In this document: one piece after another, positions 12,158-23,644 of the stretch
Layout of the letters: the number at the start of each line of letters is the position of its first letter
How positions within the stretch are numbered: the first letter of the stretch is position 1
Assembly: GCA_033807695.1 (NCBI GenBank)
Contig: CM066301.1
Coordinates: forward strand, 3,286,001-3,350,000
DNA: 64,000 nt
DNA from: Daedaleopsis sinensis
Taxonomy: Eukaryota > Basidiomycota > Agaricomycetes > Polyporales > Polyporaceae
Direction: 5' to 3'
Position numbers and translations under genes: made by a program
Notes under the pieces: model-generated
Database searches by the model: none
Told to the model about the DNA's origin: nothing
Seen by the model: the letters and a program-made list of their open reading frames with translations, nothing else

Positions 12158-14868
12158 ATGGCTCAACCAGGGCCGAGCCCAGCCATGTCTAGCACTCCTT
12201 ACCAGCCCGTCCACACCAATATCAACTACCCGGACAACAGTGACGACCGCAACACCCAGTTCTATACCCCCGAGACAGAGCACCTCCGGCTTCACGATGA
12301 TCTCCCCCCTGGCGCAGCAGCCCCGCGATTCATGGGCGCAGGTCACCTCGATGGTCCCGATCGATCATCTTTCGCGTCCTCTCAGCCTACTCTCGGAGGC
12401 GACGACGGCTCAACATATGCCCTCAATGACATGAACAAGCCTGGTTTCTATGGTCTCAACTACAACGACTCGGAAGTCAACACTAACCAGGGCCCTTATG
12501 GTGGTTCTCCCTACCTCAACGAGAAGTCTGCATATGCTCCCAAAGGTCGCTCAAGGAAACGAGGCATCATCATCGGCTCGGCTGTTGCGCTCGTCGTCAT
12601 CGCTGGCGCGGCCCTTGCTGTGTACTTCGCAGTCATCAAACCCAAACAGCACAAGAATGACACGTCCGGCAAGGCAGCTAGTGGCGACTCATCCGATGGC
12701 AACAGCACCAGTAGCACTGGAGGAACCAAGAATCTTGTTGTTTCCGGGGGATCTGGCAGTACCGTTACCATGGATGACGGCACGACCTTCACCTACACCA
12801 ATTCTTTCGGCGGGACGTGGTACTATGACCCTCAAAACCCCCTCGTCAGTGGCGCACAGGCACAGCAATGGACTCCTGCACTAAATGAGACGTTCAAGTT
12901 CGGAGAGAACCCGATCTATGGGTGCGTGTGCCGTGTTTGCCCTTTCGATTTGACACCGACTTGCTTTTTCAGTGTCAACCTCGGTGGCTGGCTCGTGACA
13001 GAACCGGTAAGTAGGAACATCGTATCTAAACATTGTTTTACGCTGACCATCATTCCTTACATAGTTCATGTAAGTGTTATCACAGTTTACGCCGCATTCT
13101 GTCCTCATGGTCACATCAGCGTCCCTGCTCTGTACGAGCCATACTTCAACACGAGTAACCCGGTTTACGATGAGTGGGATCTTTGCACGCGTTTGCGTTC
13201 TGACCCCTCTACCGGGGGTATCGATGTACTGGAGAAGCACTATCAGACGTTCATAGTAAGCAACGCTACATCGTGGTCGTCTAACCATACCTCACGCTTT
13301 TCTCTCAGACGGAGAAGGACTTCGCAGAGATTGCTGCTGCTGGTTTAAACTTCGTTCGCATCCCCATCGGGTACTGGGCAATTGAGACTCGCGAAAACGA
13401 GCCGTTCTTGGCGAAGTCTTCCTGGACGTGCGTAAAATGAGCAACCGAAGAGTCTCAATTCTCTCACTTATTACTATGAACAGATACGTCTTGAAGGCGG
13501 TCGAATGGGCCCGCAAGTACGGCCTTCGTATTAACCTCGATCTGCATGCGCTCCCCGGCTCGCAGAACGGCTGGAACCATTCTGGACGTCTTGGAGATAT
13601 CAACGTTCTGTACGGACCCATGGGTATCGCCAACGCGCAGCGATCTCTCGACTACATCCGTATCATCGCCGAGTTCATCTCCCAGCCTGAATACAGCGAT
13701 GTCATCGTGATGTTTGGTGTCACGAACGAGCCTTTCGGTCCGACTATTGGAAAGGATGCCATCAAGCGCTTGTATGTGACATTCATCTTCGTCTGTCGAC
13801 TGCGCACTGACACTATGTCTAGCCATGTACAGGCCTACAACACTGTCCGCGAGGCGAGTGGTGTCGGTGAGGGCAAGGGGCCCTTCGTCGTCATCCACGA
13901 CGCGTTCCTTGGCCTTCCGGAGTACAGTGGATTTTTGCCGAACGCGGACCGTATGCAGCTCGACATCCACCGTTACCTCTGTTTCGACGGGCAGTCAGCC
14001 GATGACTACACCACTCGTGTCGCGGCTGGCCAGCCTTGTACCGCTTGGGCTTCGGGTCAGAACGACTCGATGAAGGCCTTCGGCATGACGCACGTCGGAG
14101 AGTGGAGTTTGGGTATCAACGACTGTGGTGAATTCCTCAACGGTGTCGGCCTCGGCGCGCGTTTCGATGGCACGTTCACCGGCTCCAAGTTCGATTTCAC
14201 CGGCTCTTGTGTCCCGTACTTGAACTACCCTGACTACACCCAAGCCTTCAAAGACGGGATGAAGCAGTTCGCGCTCCAGAGCATGTCTGCCCTCCAGGTC
14301 AGTACTCTTGATAGAGCATCTATCGCGATCGAACTGACTGCTCTCTTTTCAGAATTGGTTCTTCTGGACGTGGAAGATCGGCAACTCGACCGTCACTGGC
14401 ATTCCGACGTCTCCTGCATGGTCGTACCAGCTTGGTCTCCAGGAAGGATGGATGCCCACCGATCCCCGCCAGGCTGTTGGTGCGTGCGACAACAGCGACC
14501 CCTTCACCCCTCCCCTGCAGGCATGGCAGACCGGTGGCGCCGGCGCTGGCGACGTCCCCCAGACCTTCCTTGATCAGTTCTCATGGCCGCCAACGACCCT
14601 TGCCAACGAGGCCAACGTCGCTGCCCTCCCGCAGTACACACCCACGGGCTCGATTGTCACCCTCCCAGGACCGTCATACACCGTGACCGGTATCTCCACT
14701 GGCAACGGCTGGAACAACCCCACGGACACGGCGTCCATGTATGTGCCTGTCGCGACGTGCGGCTACCTCGACCCCTGGATTGGTAACAAGGACCTCGCGG
14801 CGTGCCCCCCGCTCGCTCGTCGTGAATACGCGCCGCGCGCTGGCCCCACGCCGCCGCCATCGCGGTAA
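12158..14868 (+). CDS. Membrane-anchored GH5 glucan 1,3-beta-glucosidase
   Basis: Type II membrane exo-beta-1,3-glucanase like the fungal glucan 1,3-beta-glucosidase D group. Residues 1-135 are a hydrophilic, Ser/Pro/Asp-rich cytosolic tail. SRKRG then stops before a transmembrane helix at about 137-158 ([20 protein letters not shown]). A Ser/Thr/Gly-rich stalk follows, then the GH5 catalytic domain. Motifs: [37 protein letters not shown], the acid/base Glu in GVTNEPFG (~13730), LDIHRYLCF, and the nucleophile Glu in HVGEWS (~14097). FFWTWKIG and a C-terminal ACDNSDPF region follow, ending at TAA 14866. The start at 12158 is chosen because it opens the conserved-looking tail just after a pyrimidine-rich leader. 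Several ~50-60 nt introns interrupt the domain, e.g. after YG|VNLGG and ITE. It probably acts at the plasma membrane/wall face on nascent beta-glucan. Confidence 0.92.
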
Positions 14869-15411
14869 GCCGCCGGCGGGGCGGAAGTGGGCTGGAGGAT
14901 CTGTTTGCTGCTCATCTTGGACCCCGTGTCTACACACACACCTGCATCCCGTATCCCGTATCCTGCATCTTGTGCTCCTGCAGCCTCAGCTTCGTACCGA
15001 AACCTCGCGCGCGCCCGCGCCGCAGCCTTGTGTGGTGATGTAATATGGACACTATCTCGGACTGACACTCGCTCGCTCGCTCTCTCATCGTCGGACGGTA
15101 TATGGGTACAAGCGAATTACTTACTCTACCTACCGTAGTGAATATTGACGGACTTCGGCTTCGGACTTCTCTCGTCTCGTGTCTCGCGGGTCTGTCGCCG
15201 GGCTCCCCAGAACAATCGTTTGACGGTAGTACGCAGTGTCGTTTGCACCATGCGCATGCGCATGTGTGGCGACAACAGCCGTTTGACCGTCGTTCCGTTG
15301 AGTGGGGGTGTCATTGATACACTGGTGATACATGGAGCTGGAGCAGACGTCGACGACGTACATAGGGATACAGCCAGGCGAAACGCGCACACGCGCACGA
15401 ATGCCGCTCAG
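14869..15411. other. Convergent 3' intergenic region with palindrome
   Basis: 543 bp between the stops of the GH5 gene (plus) and the IF1-like gene (minus). It contains a perfect 16-bp palindrome of alternating purine/pyrimidine (15249-15264), flanked by repeats of CGTTTGAC near 15216 and GTTTGACC near 15290. No coding frame was recognised. Confidence 0.5.
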
Positions 15412-15835
15412 CTAGTGCTCGCCGAGCGTGGTGGCATACCGGTCCTCGAGATCCTCCTGCCCCCCAAAGCCGCCCTCGAAGTCCTTGTCGAGCGCAGACG
15501 TGGCCGCCGGCTGCTGCTGCTGTTCTTTCTTCGCCAGCTCGTCGCGGATCGCCTGGAGCTGTTCCTGCTCCTGCACGACGCGGATCGAGCGCGCCGTCGG
15601 AAGGCATGCACAAGGCAGCGGTGAGTACGATAGCCTTGGGTCGTCGTCTGCTAGAACGCGGACGTCGACGTCGACGCGCGCGAGGGACGCACCTTGGATC
15701 GCGCGTACTGCGCTTCGGAGGCCTGCTCTCGCGCCTTCCAGGTAGAATCCTGCGCGAGGACGTGGATGTCAGAGCTTCGGTTCCACACAGGGGCGACGAA
15801 CAGAAACTGACCTCTGCTGTCTTTCCGGATGACAT
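15412..15835 (-). CDS. ATPase inhibitor IF1-like small protein
   Basis: A predicted 80-residue helical protein in three exons: 15812-15835, 15693-15749 and 15412-15570. The joined frame contains REQASEAQYARSKEQEQL, which lines up without gaps with the minimal inhibitory helix of mitochondrial F1-ATPase inhibitors. In human IF1, as I recall it, the same stretch reads REQAEEERYFRAQSREQL. The alignment runs across the exon 2/3 joint, which supports that splice. The remainder is a Lys/Gln-rich helix and an acidic Gly-rich tail ending TTLGEH with TAG at 15412. IF1 binds between F1 alpha/beta subunits when the matrix acidifies and blocks ATP hydrolysis. The ATG-initiated product has no mitochondrial presequence, yet the frame stays open upstream and looks presequence-like. 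Intron 2 (122 nt) is unusually long. Function is inferred from one motif. Confidence 0.55.
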
Positions 15836-16075
15836 GGTGGTGGTATAAGATGATGGATGAGGTAGGGCACCCCTCAGCAGCGGTGGAGGATACACCCTTT
15901 GCGCAGTCTGCCGAGAGCGTACGTCATAGATGCCCGGATCGGGAGACCATTGAATGTCCAGATAAGTACTGAGGTTTGTATTCAAACATGAAGCCGACCT
16001 CGTGTGGTGTATATACATGCAATGGCACGATGAGCACAGCGTCGCGAAAGCTACATAGCGGTGGACGGGAGAATT

Positions 16076-16088
16076 ATACAATATATAT
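16076..16088 (-). promoter_or_regulatory. Possible TATA element upstream of IF1-like gene
   Basis: A minus-strand CATATATATTG run about 245 bp upstream of the ATG at 15835 and only ~40 bp past the EAF1 stop. A second TGTATATAC motif lies near 16010. Either could position the start of the short IF1-like transcript. Confidence 0.3.
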
Positions 16089-16125
16089 GGTACTCTAGAA
16101 GAGCCGAGTCAGGTATTAAGAATAC

Positions 16126-19100
16126 TCATGAATGCGGGAAGTTGGCGTTCGGAGGGTTCTGCGCCTGCTGGGCGTGCGCCGCGTACTGCTGCTGCTGGCC
16201 CTGCTGGGCTTGCTGCTGTTGCTGTTGCTGATGATGACGGAGTTGCTGCAACCGCGACGTCCATGAGCCCCCCCGCGCGCACGACAACGTTTCCGATCAA
16301 GGACACATACCTGAGCCAGCAAGGCCTGTATGTGGTCCTGCGCGAGTTGAGGCCGGTGCATGTAGTATTGCATGTTCGACATCTGCAAGGGGTGCACAGG
16401 GAGCCCCTGCTGGCCAGGCACCGATGGCGGCCTCGCAGCAGCGACGCCAGCAGCAACGGTCGCGGCGTTGACGGGGCTCGCGGCGGGGAGGGGCGGAGAA
16501 TGTTGCGGCACGTTGGGGGACGAGCTTGTCGCTCGCGCTGCGAACGACGGAGATAGATGGGCTGCACTTAGGGCAGGGGCGGCCGCGGCGAGCGCGGCTG
16601 CTGCGCTGGATTGCTGAGGCACCGGCACTTGCGCCTGCGCAGTGACCTGGCCTTGGGCGGCGGCCTGAGCCGGCGCGGGAGCTTGCGCCTGGGCTTGAGA
16701 CTGAGCTTGCTGATGCAACTGTCCCAACGCCTGCATGGCGCGTAACTGCGCGAGCTGTGGAGGCGACATGCGAGCGCTCGCGTTGGCATATGCCGCCGCG
16801 AGCCTCTGCTGCTGCTGCTGTTGCTGCGAGATACCCACCTGGCTACTGCGTATCGACTGCACTTGCGGGACGTTGGCTGGCCGGGAGGTGTTCGCCGTAG
16901 GGGTCTGAGGCAACTGCTGAGGCTGCCCTTGCGGCTAGTGGTTGCGCTGAGCGGGATGCACTGGCCGGACGGCAGGGACTCCACTCACTGCATTGGCCGG
17001 CAGGCCCTGCGCTCGTTGTTGTTGTTCGCGCAAAAGATGCTGTCGAGCAAGTTCGTCATTTCTACGACGTGCGAGGAGATCGCTGGCATCTCTCGCCTCC
17101 TTGTCGGCCTTCATGCGACTAAGCTCTGAAGGGGTAAGTCTTGGCATCTTCGTGAACTGGCCATGGGTGTCATGTACGATTGAGGGTTTCGCGCGAGGTG
17201 CAGCTGAATTCGGGAGTCAGCGGGACTTCAAACGTAAGACGTGAACGCTCACAGTTTCTTTGTACCGCCTCCCTCTTCTTCGCAGCCTTACGCAGCTGTT
17301 CGTGCATTGCGGCATGTCTCCGACGCTTCCTGGGCTCATTGGAGTTGGCATTAGAGGGACCACTGGACGCCGAGAGTGCTTGGTTCGCAGAACGCTTGTA
17401 ACCCCTGGTCGTCATATGCGATGCTGACGCAGACGTCGATGCCGCAGCCGGAGAGTTGTCCTCCGAAGCATCCGCACGGGCCTGTGCGCTGAACTTCTCC
17501 CGCCAACGCTCCAGACATTCCCAACCCGTGCGTCTGTCCGTCGAGATCGTCACCCGTGACGAGTTGAACGCTTCCGCGATGAGGCTCCAGTTGTATGGGT
17601 ACCTCTCGACAGCTTGCTTCAGGAGCGCATCTTCTATAGGTGTCCATACAACGGTGTCGTTATGGTGCTCAGCATTGCGCTTCCGGACATCTCTGGGAGG
17701 GGCGGGCATGAGCGGTGGGTGGTTCGCCGGACCGTTCGGTTTGTTCGCCGTGCCCTCGAATAGACCTATACCATCAATCAGCATTACTTCTATGAGGGAA
17801 TCTATCAATGGAGCTTACTGCAAAGGTCGCCTTCGACTTGTTTGGCCAGAGGTATGTCGACGTCCGCAAAGATCGGGGTCTCTTCGATGAGGGACCACTG
17901 GCCGTCATGGAAATGACTTGCAGGCATGAGGGTACCGACAAGAACAGGCTTCACGGACATGAACTTGCTCATGGGGGCGAGCTTCATGTACGTCGCATCC
18001 TCCGCCCGTTTGTTCGGATCGTCTCTGTCGCTCTTCCGCTCCGACTTCTTGCGGATTTCTTGAGGAGGCGCAACTTCGTTCATACCATACGGCTGAAGCT
18101 CGGGGAAAATGTCGGATAGATCGTGCGGAGGTGGGAGGGATGCGGCAGCAGGACCAGCGAGCGGGTCCTCAGTTGACAACTCAGACATGCTCTTGACGAG
18201 ATCGAGGTCGTCGAGGTCGATGAAAAGCTTGTTCACGTCGGAGTACACGATATGGTCGCGGAGCGCGGCATACTGATTAACCTTCTGCTGCTTGTTCTTC
18301 CCATGCGAGCCTTCGCCATCCTTACTGGTCGGGGCGAGCGCCGGATTCTTCGATGACGACTTCAGACCAGGATGAGCCTCGGGTGCGGGTGTCTTAGTAG
18401 CTGTGCTCGCTTTTGGAGCTTCGGGGACGTCGGCTTGCTTCCCGTCCACGTCCATTGCGTTCGTGTCTTGAGGGCTGTCGTTGTCCCCTAGCGCAGTCAG
18501 ATCGTCGACCTCCTCCACCTTCGGTTTGAGACTGATGATGTCCTGGCCGTCCTGCTGGCCGTTTGACGCGGTTGCCTGCTCCTCAAGTTGTGCAAGGGCC
18601 TCTTGCAACGCAGCCCCGGGCTCCAGGTTATCGACAGCATCCTGGTGATCCTTGTCCTGGTCATCGTCACTCTCCTCATCAGACGCGTAACCGTCGAGGG
18701 GGGTGCCTGTCTCCCTCGAATCGACGCCGTTCTCTTCAGTATCTTGAACGTCACGGAACGGTCCGTCAGCTTCGTTCGCGTCCACAATCTCCGTATCCTC
18801 TGGTGAAGGGGGCTTCCACAGAACGACGATTCCTCTGCGCACACGTTCCTCGAACGTACCAGCTTCATGCCACTCGACTACGGCATGAGCGAGGCTGTAA
18901 GCAAGCGCCAGCTTCCATCTCCGCTCCTCACGAAAGTCTGTCCGCATCCATTTCTACGGATTACTGTCAGTAACGATGGATGTCATCCGCAACTGGTGAT
19001 TACCATCTCGTCCATGAGGTAGTCCCAGTGCGTCTTCGTCAAGCCGCCGACGCCGCGTTGTTTCCTAGGTTGTCGGAAGCTCCACGCATCAGACTCTTTC

Positions 19101-20777
19101 AGCTTCTCGACCCGCTCAAATACGCGCATGAGACGGAGCTCCTCCAGACCAACCTAAACGAGCGGTGAGTCTTCATTCTGGCCAACATACAAGCGCAACC
19201 GTCTTTACCTCCCAGTCGCGAGTATTCAGACACTTGGACGCCCTAGCCAGTTTCGTATGCACCGGATTTGCCTTCAGGTGCGCGAACCACTTGTTCAGAG
19301 GCATGGGCTGCCATTCCTTGATCTCGCCCTTGTCCTTGTCGCGCTTACGTTTCGACGCCTTGCGACGGGAAAACTCGACGGGTAGCAGACTTGCCGGAGG
19401 CAAGGGATACGGGGGGTCAGGTCCGAACGGAGCAGGGGGAGACTCGGCCGGCTCCTCTACATTCATAGCGATGTCGGCGCTTGCGTTGAAGGCGAAGGTC
19501 ACAGACGGTGAGATCGTAGGCAGCGGTATAGAGTAGTCGATGGAAGAGGCGTGCTCTTGTTCCTCATGAACTGGTGCAGGCGATGATCTTGATTGCGAAT
19601 GATCTAATATATCCATAATTTGGTCTTCACTGCGCTCCTTTGTGAGTGGTACGGGCGTTGCGACCGCTGGTGGCTGGGAAGCAGCCTCTTGAGCAACGGG
19701 CAATACAGGTGCCTCTTCTTCAGCCTGCATGTCTATGTCTTCCAAAACCTTGTCATCGGCCGGCTCCGTCTTGATGGCGCCCTCATCGTCAGCAACGTCC
19801 TGCGTAGCGGGCGACTGCGACTGGACGCGCTCTTCCGGTGGCGGCAGTGACAGTCTGGGAGTCGGTTCTCGCGTAGCTTCAACAGACACAGTCGATAACT
19901 GGGGCGCGGGTGACTCTCGAATAGGAGGAGTGGAGGGGGGCGGTGTGGGAGTCGGCAATCGTTCCTGTTTGGGGGAGGGGGGCTTCCCAGGGATAGAGTC
20001 TTCCGTGAGATGTGGCTCTCCTTCCACAGGAATCGGGGACTGAGGGGCGGTCTGTGGTTCCTGGGAAGGTTCGGACGACATCACCTCTTCCGCCATTTCT
20101 TCCTCTTCGACCGGAGCCTCCGTGCGCTCGATAGGAGGGGCGGGTGAGCTTTCATCCACGTCCATAGGCACGGCACCCTCGGGGTCCTCGGGGTATTGCA
20201 AACCTTCTTCCCCTTCACGTCTTGCTATGAGAGGCGAGGCGGGGGGTTCGGACATAGACGACTCCTCCGAAAGCTCCCGTTCCTGGGGCGCGAGCTCCGG
20301 CTCAGGTTCAGGCGCGGGCTCAGGTTCGGGCTCAGGTTCAGGTTCAGGTTCAGGTTCGAGCTCTGGCAAAAGGCCACCGACGGGGGAGTATGCAGGGGGA
20401 GTCTCTGGAAGCGCGACCTCGTCTTCATGCAAAGCGTCTATATGGCCGGTCTCCGGACTAACGGTAGTGCATTGAATACCGACATGTGGCTGGGGCGGAG
20501 AGATATCCGGGTACTCACTATTTCTCCAGGTCAAACCGCTGCAAGAACGTCTGCAGACCATCCTCAACGTCGTCATCAATAGAGATGACAGAGCCGAGGT
20601 TATCTCGCCTCTGTATGAGATGGTACATCTCGCGGAGGAGCTCGTTCCGCCTCTTGCTTATTTCCCTATGGTTATGGTGGAGGTGAATGGGTCAGCGTTC
20701 ACCGAAGACAGATATGATGGGACTGACTGCAGCTGCGTCACACGCTCCTCTACAAGAGACTCCGCCGACTGCGCCAT
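16126..20777 (-). CDS. EAF1: NuA4 acetyltransferase subunit Eaf1/Vid21 (HSA + SANT)
   Basis: Scaffold subunit that holds the NuA4 histone H4/H2A acetyltransferase together in the nucleus. The ATG at 20777 begins MAQSAESLVEERV with an intron splitting the following Gln codon. A long acidic, Pro-rich region follows with a Glu-Pro repeat tract (~20290-20370). The HSA domain reads KTHWDYLMDEM|KWMRTDFREERRWK (splice at ~18955-19005) and LAYSLAHAVVEWHEAG. A linker leads to the SANT/Myb domain (~17500-17690: VWTPIEDALLKQAV, NWSLIAEAFN, RTGWECLERWREKF). A Lys/Arg-rich nuclear-localisation-like stretch and a very Gln/Ala/Pro-rich C-terminal tail end at TGA 16126. HSA followed by SANT without a helicase domain is diagnostic for Eaf1 rather than Swr1/Ino80. 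A 54-nt intron (16935-16988, GTGAGT donor) removes an in-frame TAG. Confidence 0.9.
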
Positions 20778-21540
20778 GGTTCAGCGTGTGAGACAGGCCA
20801 AGTGCGCGAGGGTGTGTGACAGGATTGTGGGGAAGTCGCGTGTGTGGCTGAGGCCCTGGGTCGTCCAGTACGCGATTTTGGTGGTTGCTGAGGGTCTCCC
20901 AAGCCTTCAGTCAAGGAGAAGATGCAATGAGAGGGGAAGAACGTAGACAAGATGCACAGAAGGTGGAAGGAAGGAGGGAATGGGGTATTTAACGAGCTCG
21001 CAGAGTGAGTCTAAGGTCGACTGTTCACTCGGCTTCTCCCGAAATCGTGCTCGTCCCATTATGGCATCTTTGTAGGTTGGATGCTTTCTCACGGCGCGTT
21101 AACCATCCCTTTCCAGTCCCAGATAAGCTGTGGCTAGATAATCTTCTTCATTGTACAGCATAAAGCAACAGTCCCGGCGTAATCATAAGCGATGAGCATA
21201 TCCATGATCATTATTTGTGCGACTCTGCAGCGCAGCCCTCGGTTACTATGCGTGCCAGCCATCACATCTTACTAGGTTGTAACTACGGGTATCGGAGAGG
21301 TAAAGCCGGATCTGTACAAACGAATGCTGTCGCGAAAGAGACACAATGTGCTGGCATGGACCCGCAGACATCACAATCACCTCGGTAAGTTATAGGAGAG
21401 CATAATCTATCAGCGTCCGAAGGCAGAACAAGGAGGGAAAGCCATCGCATCGTTCTCACCCGAAACCCCCCACATGCCCTCAAAGGTCGCAAAGGCCGTC
21501 CCTGCAGCCGTTCAGGAACTCGGGCCTCCACTGCCACATA
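20778..21540. other. Intergenic: EAF1 promoter and KNR4 3' end
   Basis: About 0.76 kb between two minus-strand genes. It must hold the 5' region of EAF1 and the terminator of the Knr4-like gene. No further gene, repeat or RNA was recognised. Confidence 0.5.
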
Positions 21541-23644
21541 CTACTGCTTCAAGTCCACCGACGTTACAGAGTCTGTTCTCCGCTTCCCACCGAGCTGTCC
21601 CAATTTCTTCAACCCAGCAGAGACACTGCCCTTCTTCTTGTGTGACTTGCTCGCTGTCGACGCCTTGGAGTCTACCGACTTGATCGACGCAACCTCCGCA
21701 GCGTCGCTGTCCGCCTCCGGCTCGTCGACTAACACTCCATCAGCCTGGAGCGCCTCCTCCGTACTGCCAGAAACACCGCCTCCACCCACTAATCGGATAG
21801 TGGTATCGGGATCTTGACTTGAGGAGACGTCCGCGGCGTCGATCAGCACAGGTGAGTCCTCTTCTGAGTTGCTAGATGATGCCGCAGACTCCGTGTGAGA
21901 CGGTCCTGCGAGCGGTACGTCGTCCACAAGGAGGTCGGGAACGGGGGCAGCAGGCTCAACTGGCTTGATGGCATCTGGAGAATCCTGGATGCTTATGCTG
22001 GGCGTGGTCTGCAGGTTGAGTTTGGGAGATGGTGAACGTGACCTTGCTTTGCGGGGAGGGACCGCCGTGAGGGGTACGCTCGAGAGGCCACCTTCTACTG
22101 CAGGATTCCCTTCGACGTCGTTCTGGAGCGGGAAATGGCCATCATCCTCGTCTTCAGGCGTGAGAGTACTCGGCGAAGGGAGGTTTACAGGCATGGGGGC
22201 GGGAGGTCTGGTAACGGAGATGATAGGCAATTGGCGTGCAGCCGAGAAGTTGGTAACGTTGCCTAGAGGCGTTGGGAGCGAGGACTCGTCGATAGCACCC
22301 GTAACTTCCTTCTCCTGGACGCCAACGGCCGTTGTCTCAGCACCGTCGGATCCGCTACCAACCTGCAGGGGCTGCGGAGCGGGCTTCTCCTGTACGTTGA
22401 TTGGAGATCCAGACTTGTTGAGATGATGTAAAAGCACATACCTTGCCCTTCTCTTCTGCTTGAGGTTGCATGACGCTCTCCGGCACAATGCCAGCATCTA
22501 TCCATCGCCGCACGCTCTTGTCTGCCCACGCCTCGAGCACGCTCCACCCCTTGTACTCCCCGGCCAACCGCAGCCCAGCAGAACCCGTGTCGCCGCCCGT
22601 GTCTCCCTGCCCGCCGCCAACGCCGTCGAAGAAGTAGCCCTCGTACCCGATCGAGTCCTCGCTTCCATCGCTGCCTTCATTCCCGCTGCCCAGCTCGTAT
22701 CCCTCCCCGCTCTCGAGGTCCTCGACGAATCCAGCCAGGAACTTCGCCCAGCCGCCCGGCCCATCACCCCTCCACATCACGACCTTCGTGTCGAAATCGC
22801 GCCCGAATACGATGACCTGCCCAACAGCGCCGCCCTCCCCGGGGTTCATGTCGACCCCAAGGTAGTTGCCAGCCTTGTCCGCGACGAGCGGGATCCACCC
22901 CCTGCACGAGTACTCCTTGCGGACCCAGCCCGCGGGGATCGAGTCCATGAGCTCCCGCAGCCCCGCATTCGCACCTGTCTGCGGGTCGTCGTCGACCTCG
23001 CGCCAGAACCGCCACTCCTCCAGCACGTCCTCGAGCGGGAGGAGCGTGAGCCCGAAGAACAGGCCCTCGGAGCACCCCGCCGAGCTCTCCGGCTCCTGCC
23101 CGTCCGCACACAGATACGACTCCCGCAGGGGCTGCGGGAGCGAGAAGCCGAACGCCATCTCGATTTGCGCGAGGTCCTGGGGGAGGATGCCGTAGTTGAG
23201 CGTGTCGCCGAGCTCTGGGTACTCGCGCTCGAGCCACCGCCTCAGGCGGTTCCAGGTGTTAGAGAGCGGTGGGTATGGATGGCCCGCGGCTGCGGCAGGA
23301 TTGTGGAGGGGCAGAACGGACGTCGCGTTCGGACTGGTAACGCTGTGTGTACGTACGGGTGGATAGCTGTTAGCGTCACAAAAAACCGGCGCTTGACTGC
23401 GCAGGGAGACCTACGAGTTGGGCACGTTGTGGTATGGGCCAGAGGGGGACGAGGGAGGATATGAGTACGATGAGTTGGGCGTGAACTGCGCAGATGCGAT
23501 AGCTTCGCCGTTGAATGCGTCTGGATGGATGGATTGGTGGGGAGAAGAGGTGGGGAGACTGAAGGCCTCATGGGTGGATGTCATAGCTCTGCGGTTCGAG
23601 TTGCGGTTGCTTTTGGAGGAGAAAAGGTTTGCGAGCCAGCTCAT
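21541..23644 (-). CDS. KNR4: Knr4/Smi1-type cell-wall assembly regulator (SUKH domain)
   Basis: Cytosolic scaffold that in yeast links the cell-integrity MAP kinase Slt2 and 1,3-beta-glucan synthesis. The ATG at 23644 starts a Ser/Asn/Pro-rich leader (MSWLANLFSSKSN). The SUKH/Smi1 domain follows: NTWNRLRRWLEREYPELGDTLN, LPQDLAQIEMAFGFSLPQPL, GLFFGLTLLPLEDVLEEW, WIPLVADKAGNYLGVDMNPG and IVFGRDFDTKVVMWR. It ends with a short helical segment (WSVLEAWADKSVRRWID). After an intron near 22440 comes a ~300-residue Ser/Pro/Glu-rich tail ending KRRTDSVTSVDLKQ, TAG at 21541. The yeast protein is shorter after the domain, so the long disordered tail is a difference worth noting. Domain identification is strong; the MAPK link is inferred from yeast. 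Confidence 0.88.

Noticed and set aside
15145..15624. 159-codon plus-strand open frame
   Set aside because: Antisense shadow of the IF1-like last exon, with Leu/Arg-rich text typical of reversed Gln/Lys/Glu coding sequence.
16935..16937. In-frame TAG read as a nonsense mutation in EAF1
   Set aside because: It is the last codon of a 54-nt intron with a consensus GTGAGT donor; splicing keeps the frame.
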